Shown: positions 58,372 through 64,000 of the stretch, piece by piece
Layout of the letters: the number at the start of each line of letters is the position of its first letter
How positions within the stretch are numbered: position 1 is the first letter of the stretch
The notes under the pieces: model-generated
Told to the model about the DNA's origin: nothing
Databases searched by the model: none
What the model saw: only the letters and a program-made list of their open reading frames with translations
Program-made: the position numbers and the translations under genes
Assembly (NCBI GenBank): GCA_964020085.1
Contig: OZ026602.1
Coordinates: forward strand, 27,392,806-27,456,805
DNA: 64,000 nt
From: Micromussa lordhowensis
Lineage: Eukaryota > Cnidaria > Anthozoa > Scleractinia > Lobophylliidae
Direction of reading: 5' to 3'

Positions 58372-59434
58372 AGACACAGGGACTTGTTATCAATTTGTTT
58401 TATTATTTTTTCTACCGCTCTGAGTTCACGACATTGTTTGGTTTCTTAAAGAAACTTTTACCCTTAAAAATTGACAAAAGCTCCCTAAGAGAACTCTAAA
58501 ATGGAGAGTTTGTCTGCATTGTCTCCATCCTCAGTGAAGTATTGTTAATTTGGTTAAAAAACTGACACTTCATCACACTCAGGTAGTACATGCACTAAAG
58601 TCCCACTAAAAGCTATGACTCTTGGCTTGGACGTTGATCACCAAAGGAAAAACATGATCAAGTTGCACTCAATAAAAAAAGTGTATTCAACATGACTGAT
58701 TTAAAATGTGAGGAAAATATTGGCGACTGTCTGATCTATTTGATCTATATCTCCCTTTCTATCGTTTAAGAACGAATTATGCAACTGCTGATGACCAATG
58801 CCTCAGATACTCGTATGCTGCCAGGTAGAGAAAAACAGGTATTGGTAATGGTCTGTTTGAAGGCTGAACTCACGACTTTGGCCCTTCGGTCGGCTCCTTT
58901 CAGTTCGTGATGTCGTTGTCTTGGCCCTCCACGGCTTCCCGAGGCGGAAAGTAAACGACCAAGGACCTTTCTGCTAATGCCAGGAAAGAGCAGAGTGACT
59001 GTAACGCATTGACAAACTACCCGCGTTTCATGAGCCGATTAATGAGGAATAAAGACCAGCGAAGAGAAAACAAAAGGAAGGACAAAATGTTGCCATGAGC
59101 AGCAAAAGCGTTTTTGTATTCCTTGGAGAAGCGGGTGCTCTACCGTTTGAGCTAATTCCCCTGAACACGTTTGCCATTCGAAAGTTGTGACTATACTTGG
59201 TGTAAGTGAATGGATTTAAAGTAGTTCAATTTTTTCTGTCAAAGAGACAATACAGAGTCAAAAAAACGTGAGAATTGTAAGCTAGTTCAGGTAGGTTAGC
59301 CTTCGTTATGATTCAGGTAATGCTCTCAGGACTGTCCTTAGGAGAGGTTGCTGAACAAAAAACACACGAACATCAGCTTTAGAATGTTTTTTGAGTGCAC
59401 CTATCATAAAAAAAAAACAAAAATGAAATTTTCG

Positions 59435-59507
59435 TGGTCCGTGTGAGGGTCGAACTCACGACCTTGGCGTTATCAGCACCACGCTCTGCCGACTGAGCTA
59501 ACGGACC
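59435..59507 (-). tRNA. tRNA-Ile(GAT) copy 17
   Basis: Standard sequence. Confidence 0.93.
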
Positions 59508-59861
59508 AATTGCTGTAATTCAAATGTTAAAACAAAAGGCAGAATAGTTTGTAGTCTACTGCAGGAGTTTAAATGTTACCGTCTAATTTTGGCAAAGAAT
59601 AAGCGCTTGGCGGTTCGCCAGACGTTTTTCCGAAAATTCACATCACCTGAGTCATAAGACACTCCAATGGTCGTCATTTTTGCCATCCTCGGTTGCTGGA
59701 GATAGAGAGTGAACGACAAGGACCTTTGTTGTAGTGATAGTAGACAGCAGCATAGCTCTTATACGCCAGTCATGGGAGAAAATTTGCGTTTTATGTGCAA
59801 ATAAATGAGGAAAAAAGAACTGCGAGAAGAAAAGACAAAAGAATGATACCATGGGTAATTC

Positions 59862-59890
59862 TGGAGAATCCGGGTATCGATCCCGGTACT
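59862..59890 (-). pseudogene. tRNA-Ala(TGC) 3' stub, short unit 17
   Basis: Same stub; the last truncated copy. Confidence 0.9.
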
Positions 59891-60028
59891 ATGCTTTTTA
59901 CGGTAGAATTCTCGCCAAAAATACAACAAAAATGAAGGAAAACAACAGCAAAAATGACCGAAATTAAAGAAAAAAACATATTTGACTGATAGCACGAGAA
60001 AATGACAAAATAAACAAGAAAGTTTCAT

Positions 60029-60101
60029 TGGAGAATCCGGGCATCGATCCCGGTACCTCCCGCATGCTAAGCGGGCGCTCTACCATTTGAGCTAATTCCC
60101 C
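60029..60101 (-). tRNA. tRNA-Ala(AGC) copy 18
   Basis: Standard sequence. Confidence 0.93.
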
Positions 60102-61167
60102 AGACACAGGGACTTGTTATCAATTTGTTTTATTATTTTTTCTACCGCTCTGAGTTCACGACATTGTTTGGTTTCTTAAAGAAACTTTTACCCTTAAAAA
60201 TTGACAAAAGCTCCCTAAGAGAACTCTAAAATGGAGAGTTTGTCTGCATTGTCTCCATCCTCAGTGAAGTATTGTTAATTTGGTTAAAAAACTGACACTT
60301 CATCACACTCAGGTAGTACATGCACTAAAGTCCCACTAAAAGCTATGACTCTTGGCTTGGACGTTGATCACCAAAGGAAAAACATGATCAAGTTGCACTC
60401 AATAAAAAAAGTGTATTCAACATGACTGATTTAAAATGTGAGGAAAATATTGGCGACTGTCTGATCTATTTGATCTATATCTCCCTTTCTATCGTTTAAG
60501 AACGAATTATGCAACTGCTGATGACCAATGCCTCAGATACTCGTATGCTGCCAGAGGTAGAGAAAAACAGGTATTGGTAATGGTCTGTTTGAAGGCTGAA
60601 CTCACGACTTTGGCCCTTCGGTCGGCTCCTTTCAGTTCGTGATGTCGTTGTCTTGGCCCTCCACGGCTTCCCGAGGCGGAAAGTAAACGACCAAGGACCT
60701 TTCTGCTAATGCCAGGAAAGAGCAGAGTGACTGTAACGCATTGACAAACTACCCGCGTTTCATGAGCCGATTAATGAGGAATAAAGACCAGCGAAGAGAA
60801 AACAAAAGGAAGGACAAAATGTTGCCATGAGCAGCAAAAGCGTTTTTGTATTCCTTGGAGAAGCGGGTGCTCTACCGTTTGAGCTAATTCCCCTGAACAC
60901 GTTTGCCATTCGAAAGTTGTGACTATACTTGGTGTAAGTGAATGGATTTAAAGTAGTTCAATTTTTTCTGTCAAAGAGACAATACAGAGTCAAAAAAACG
61001 TGAGAATTGTAAGCTAGTTCAGGTAGGTTAGCCTTCGTTATGATTCAGGTAATGCTCTCAGGATTGTCCTTAGGAGAGGTTGCTGAACAAAAAACACACG
61101 AACATCAGCTTTAGAATGTTTTTTGAGTGCACCTATCATAAAAAAAAAAACAAAAATGAAATTTTTG

Positions 61168-61240
61168 TGGTCCGTGTGAGGGTCGAAGTCACGACCTTGG
61201 CGTTATCAGCACCACGCTCTGCCGACTGAGCTAACGGACC
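61168..61240 (-). tRNA. tRNA-Ile(GAT) copy 18, B box damaged
   Basis: G53 is C (GACTTCGACCC), breaking the invariant G53:C61 pair and a conserved B-box base. Both folding and transcription should suffer. Confidence 0.75.
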
Positions 61241-61594
61241 AATTGCTGTAATTCAAATGTTAAAACAAAAGGCAGAATAGTTTGTAGTCTACTGCAGGAG
61301 TTTAAATGTTACCGTCTAATTTTGGCAAAGAATAAGCGCTTGGCGCTTCGCCAGACGTTTTTCCGAAAATTCACATCACCTGAGTCATAAGACACTCCAA
61401 TGGTCGTCATTTTTGCCATCCTCGGTTGCTGGAGATAGAGAGTGAACGACAAGGACCTTTGTTGTAGTGATAGTAGACAGCAGCATAGCTCTTATACGCC
61501 AGTCATGGGAGAAAATTTGCGTTTTATGTGCAAATAAATGAGGAAAAAAGAACTGCGAGAAGAAAAGACAAAAGAATGATACCATGGGTAATTC

Positions 61595-61668
61595 TGGAGA
61601 ATCCGGGTATCGATCCCGGTACTTCCCGCATGCAAAGCGGGCGCTCTCCCATTTTGAGCTAATCCCCC
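61595..61668 (-). tRNA. tRNA-Ala(TGC) copy 10, larger D loop
   Basis: The full-length gene reappears here, with the extra D-loop base also seen in copies 2 and 3. Confidence 0.85.
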
Positions 61669-62059
61669 AAAACACATTCCCTTGTGAGGAAAATTACTGT
61701 TGTTAGGTAGATAACTTATACGGTATCTAGTTGTGATGGCTCAATTCCTTTAACAAGAAGTGAAATAGACAGCACTGACACAAACGAAGACGACAATTTT
61801 AAGCTAATTCGGCAGGGTAATCACATCCGTTATATAACGGGGAGCCACCTTGCACATTTGTTCCGTGAAGAGAAGAGTAACAATAGAGGGCTTTTTGCAG
61901 AAAAGGTAAGGACAATGTACTAGGCTTTTTACGGTAGGATTCTCGCCAAAAATAGAACAAAAATGAAGGAAAACAACAGCAAAAATGACCGAAATTAAAG
62001 AAAAAAACATATTTGACTGATAGCACGAGAAAATGACAAAATAAACAAGAAAGTTTCAT

Positions 62060-62132
62060 TGGAGAATCCGGGCATCGATCCCGGTACCTCCCGCATGCTA
62101 AGCGGGCGCTCTACCATTTGAGCTAATTCCCC
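62060..62132 (-). tRNA. tRNA-Ala(AGC) copy 19
   Basis: Standard sequence; last copy in the window. Confidence 0.93.
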
Positions 62133-63196
62133 AGACACAGGGACTTGTTATCAATTTGTGTTATTATTTTTTCTACCGCTCTGAGTTCACGACATTGTTT
62201 GGTTTCTTAAAGAAACTTTTACCCTTACAAATTGACAAAAGCTCCCTAAGACAACTCTAAAATGGAGAGTTTGTCTGCATTGTCTCCATCCTCAGTGAAG
62301 TATTGTTAATTTGGTTAAAAAACTGACACTTCATCACACTCAGGTAGTACATGCACTAAAGTCCCACTAAAAGCTATGACTCTTGGCTTGGACGTTGATC
62401 ACCAAAGGAAAAACATGATCAAGTTGCACTCAATAAAAAAAGTGTATTCAACATGACTGATTTAAAATGTGAGGAAAATATTGGCGACTGTCTGATCTAT
62501 TTGATCTATATCTCCCTTTCTATCGTTTAAGAACGAATTATGCAACTGCTGATGACCAATGCCTCAGATACTCGTATGCTGCCAGGTAGAGAAAAGCAGG
62601 TATTGGTAATGGTCTGTTTGAAGGCTGAACTCACGACTTTGGCCCTTCGGTCGGCTCCTTTCAGTTCGTGATGTCGTTGTCTTGGCCCTCCACGGCTTCC
62701 CGAGGCGGAAAGTAAACGACCAAGGACCTTTCTGCTAATGCCAGGAAAGAGCAGAGTGACTGTAACGCATTGACAAACTACCCGCGTTTCATGAGCCGAT
62801 TAATGAGGAATAAAGACCAGCGAAGAGAAAACAAAAGGAAGGACAAAATGTTGCCATGAGCAGCAAAAGCGTTTTTGTATTCCTTGGAGAAGCGGGTGCT
62901 CTACCGTTTGAGCTAATTCCCCTGAACACGTTTGCCATTCGAAAGTTGTGACTATACTTGGTGTAAGTGAATGGATTTAAAGTAGTTCAATTTTTTCTGT
63001 CAAAGAGACAATACAGAGTCAAAAAAACGTGAGAATTGTAAGCTAGTTCAGGTAGGTTAGCCTTCGTTATGATTCAGGTAATGCTCTCAGGACTGTCCTT
63101 AGGAGAGGTTGCTGAACAAAAAACACACGAACATCAGCTTTAGAATGTTTTTTGAGTGCACCTATCATAAAAAAAAAAACAAAAATGAAATTTTTG

Positions 63197-63269
63197 TGGT
63201 CCGTGTGAGGGTCGAAGTCACGACCTTGGCGTTATCAGCACCACGCTCTGCCGACTGAGCTAACGGACC
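63197..63269 (-). tRNA. tRNA-Ile(GAT) copy 19, B box damaged
   Basis: Same G53C change as copy 18. Confidence 0.75.
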
Positions 63270-63623
63270 AATTGCTGTAATTCAAATGTTAAAACAAAAG
63301 GCAGAATAGTTTGTAGTCTACTGCAGGACTTTAAATGTTACCGTCTAATTTTGGCAAAGAATAAGCGCTTGGCGCTTCGCCAGACGTTTTTCCGAAAATT
63401 CACATCACCTGAGTCATAAGACACTCCAATGGTCGTCATTTTTGCCATCCTCGGTTGCTGGAGATAGAGAGTGAACGACAAGGACCTTTGTTGTAGTGAT
63501 AGTAGACAGCAGCATAGCTCTTATACGCCAGTCATGGGAGAAAATTTGCGTTTTATGTGCAAATAAATGAGGAAAAAAGAACTGCGAGAAGAAAAGACAA
63601 AAGAATGATACCATGGGTAATTC

Positions 63624-63697
63624 TGGAGAATCCGGGTATCGATCCCGGTACTTCCCGCATGCAAAGCGGGCGCTCTCCCATTTTGAGCTAATCCCCC
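63624..63697 (-). tRNA. tRNA-Ala(TGC) copy 11, larger D loop
   Basis: Full-length gene with the extra D-loop base. The window ends before the next tRNA-Ala(AGC). Confidence 0.85.
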
Positions 63698-64000
63698 AAA
63701 ACACATTCCCTTGTGAGGAAAATTACTGTTGTTAGGTAGATAACTTATACGGTATCTAGTTGTGATGGCTCAATTCCTTTAACAAGAAGTGAAATAGACA
63801 GCACTGACACAAACGAAGACGACAACTTTAAGCTAATTCGGCAGGGTAATCACATCCGTTATATAACGGGGAGCCACCTTGCACATTTGTTCCGTGAAGA
63901 GAAGAGTAACAATAGAGGGCTTTTTGCAGAAAAGGTAAGGACAATGTACTAGGCTTTTTACGGTAGGATTCTCGCCAAAAATAGAACAAAAATGAAGGAA

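Larger units (their letters stand above)
46178..60029 (-). repeat. Block of eight short (1.73-kb) units
   Basis: These eight consecutive units share one 297-bp deletion whose junction lies at GTACT in tRNA-Ala(TGC). In unit 9 the two GTACT copies at 45736-45740 and 46033-46037 mark what would be the end points. The short units keep the TACTATGC variant also seen only in neighbouring units 8 and 9, so the deletion arose from that kind of unit and was amplified locally. Confidence 0.92.
27926..64000 (-). repeat. Tandem tRNA gene array, 18 full units plus one partial
   Basis: Measured from one tRNA-Ala(AGC) to the next, unit starts are 27923, 29951, 31984, 34018, 36051, 38070, 40097, 42120, 44148, 46178, 47908, 49639, 51371, 53104, 54835, 56568, 58300, 60030 and 62061. 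Units 1-9 and 18 are about 2.02-2.03 kb, units 10-17 are 1.73 kb, and the last is cut by the window end. All tRNA genes are on the minus strand. Units are nearly identical, differing by scattered substitutions and small indels, so they evolve together. The left edge lies in the acceptor end of the first tRNA-Ala; the right edge is outside the window. Total copy number is therefore unknown. Confidence 0.97.

Noticed and set aside
29276..63706. Recurrent 60-116-residue minus-strand open frames, such as those containing GELAQMVERPLSMREVPG or FWGISSNGRAPALHAG
   Set aside because: They are translations of tRNA-Ala genes and AT-rich spacer. They recur only because the unit is repeated, change frame with one-base tRNA variants, and have no domain.
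27926..64000. CRISPR-like array
   Set aside because: The repeats are 1.7-2.0 kb with no short repeat/spacer alternation, and the setting is an animal nuclear genome.

Overview
This window looks like nuclear DNA of an anthozoan cnidarian, most likely a stony coral. The evidence is AT-rich animal-type sequence with splice-site-like signals, a tandem family of short class A GPCR genes, a crowd of degenerate DIRS, LINE, Kolobok-, Harbinger- and Penelope-like repeats, and eukaryotic tRNA genes without encoded CCA. The species cannot be fixed from the sequence alone. One 200-base run of N (26001-26200) marks an assembly gap.

Left part (1-26 kb) is a local GPCR cluster that grew by segmental duplication and was then riddled with transposons. 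Two intact seven-helix receptors (5246-6097 and 20082-20990) flank a third, dead copy (16352-17162). All three have a splice-acceptor-like site just upstream of the ATG, and each has a matching exon-like block with a splice donor about 1 kb further upstream, so a spliced 5' leader is probable. A fourth duplicate of the upstream flank (about 22.19-25.74 kb) has no receptor after it. Between receptors 1 and 2 lies a degenerate DIRS-type retroelement (gag-like, reverse transcriptase/RNase H and tyrosine recombinase, about 7.09-14.64 kb). It is split by four later insertions: a minus-strand L2/CR1-like LINE, a Harbinger-type MITE, a plus-strand LINE 3' fragment and a TTAA-flanked MITE. Each has candidate target-site duplications. 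The orphan GPCR flank carries a 1.76-kb Kolobok-like element with about 245-bp inverted repeats, a THAP exon and a second divergent exon.

Middle part (25.8-27.9 kb) holds a promoter-like block and a possible gene start cut by the gap. It also has a 196-bp near-perfect palindrome with a hammerhead-like motif, inside a Penelope-like insertion with a 13-bp target duplication, then a 35-bp minisatellite.

Right part (27.9-64 kb, continuing past the window) is a head-to-tail tRNA gene array of 18 full units plus one partial unit, all genes on the minus strand. The full unit is about 2.03 kb and carries tRNA-Ala(AGC), a fossil Ile-Ala pair, tRNA-Ile(GAT) and tRNA-Ala(TGC). Eight consecutive units are 297 bp shorter because one deletion removed most of tRNA-Ala(TGC) and was then amplified. 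Different blocks carry different tRNA lesions, so the array records unequal exchange and partial homogenisation. The small ORFs in the array are readings through tRNA genes and spacers, not proteins.
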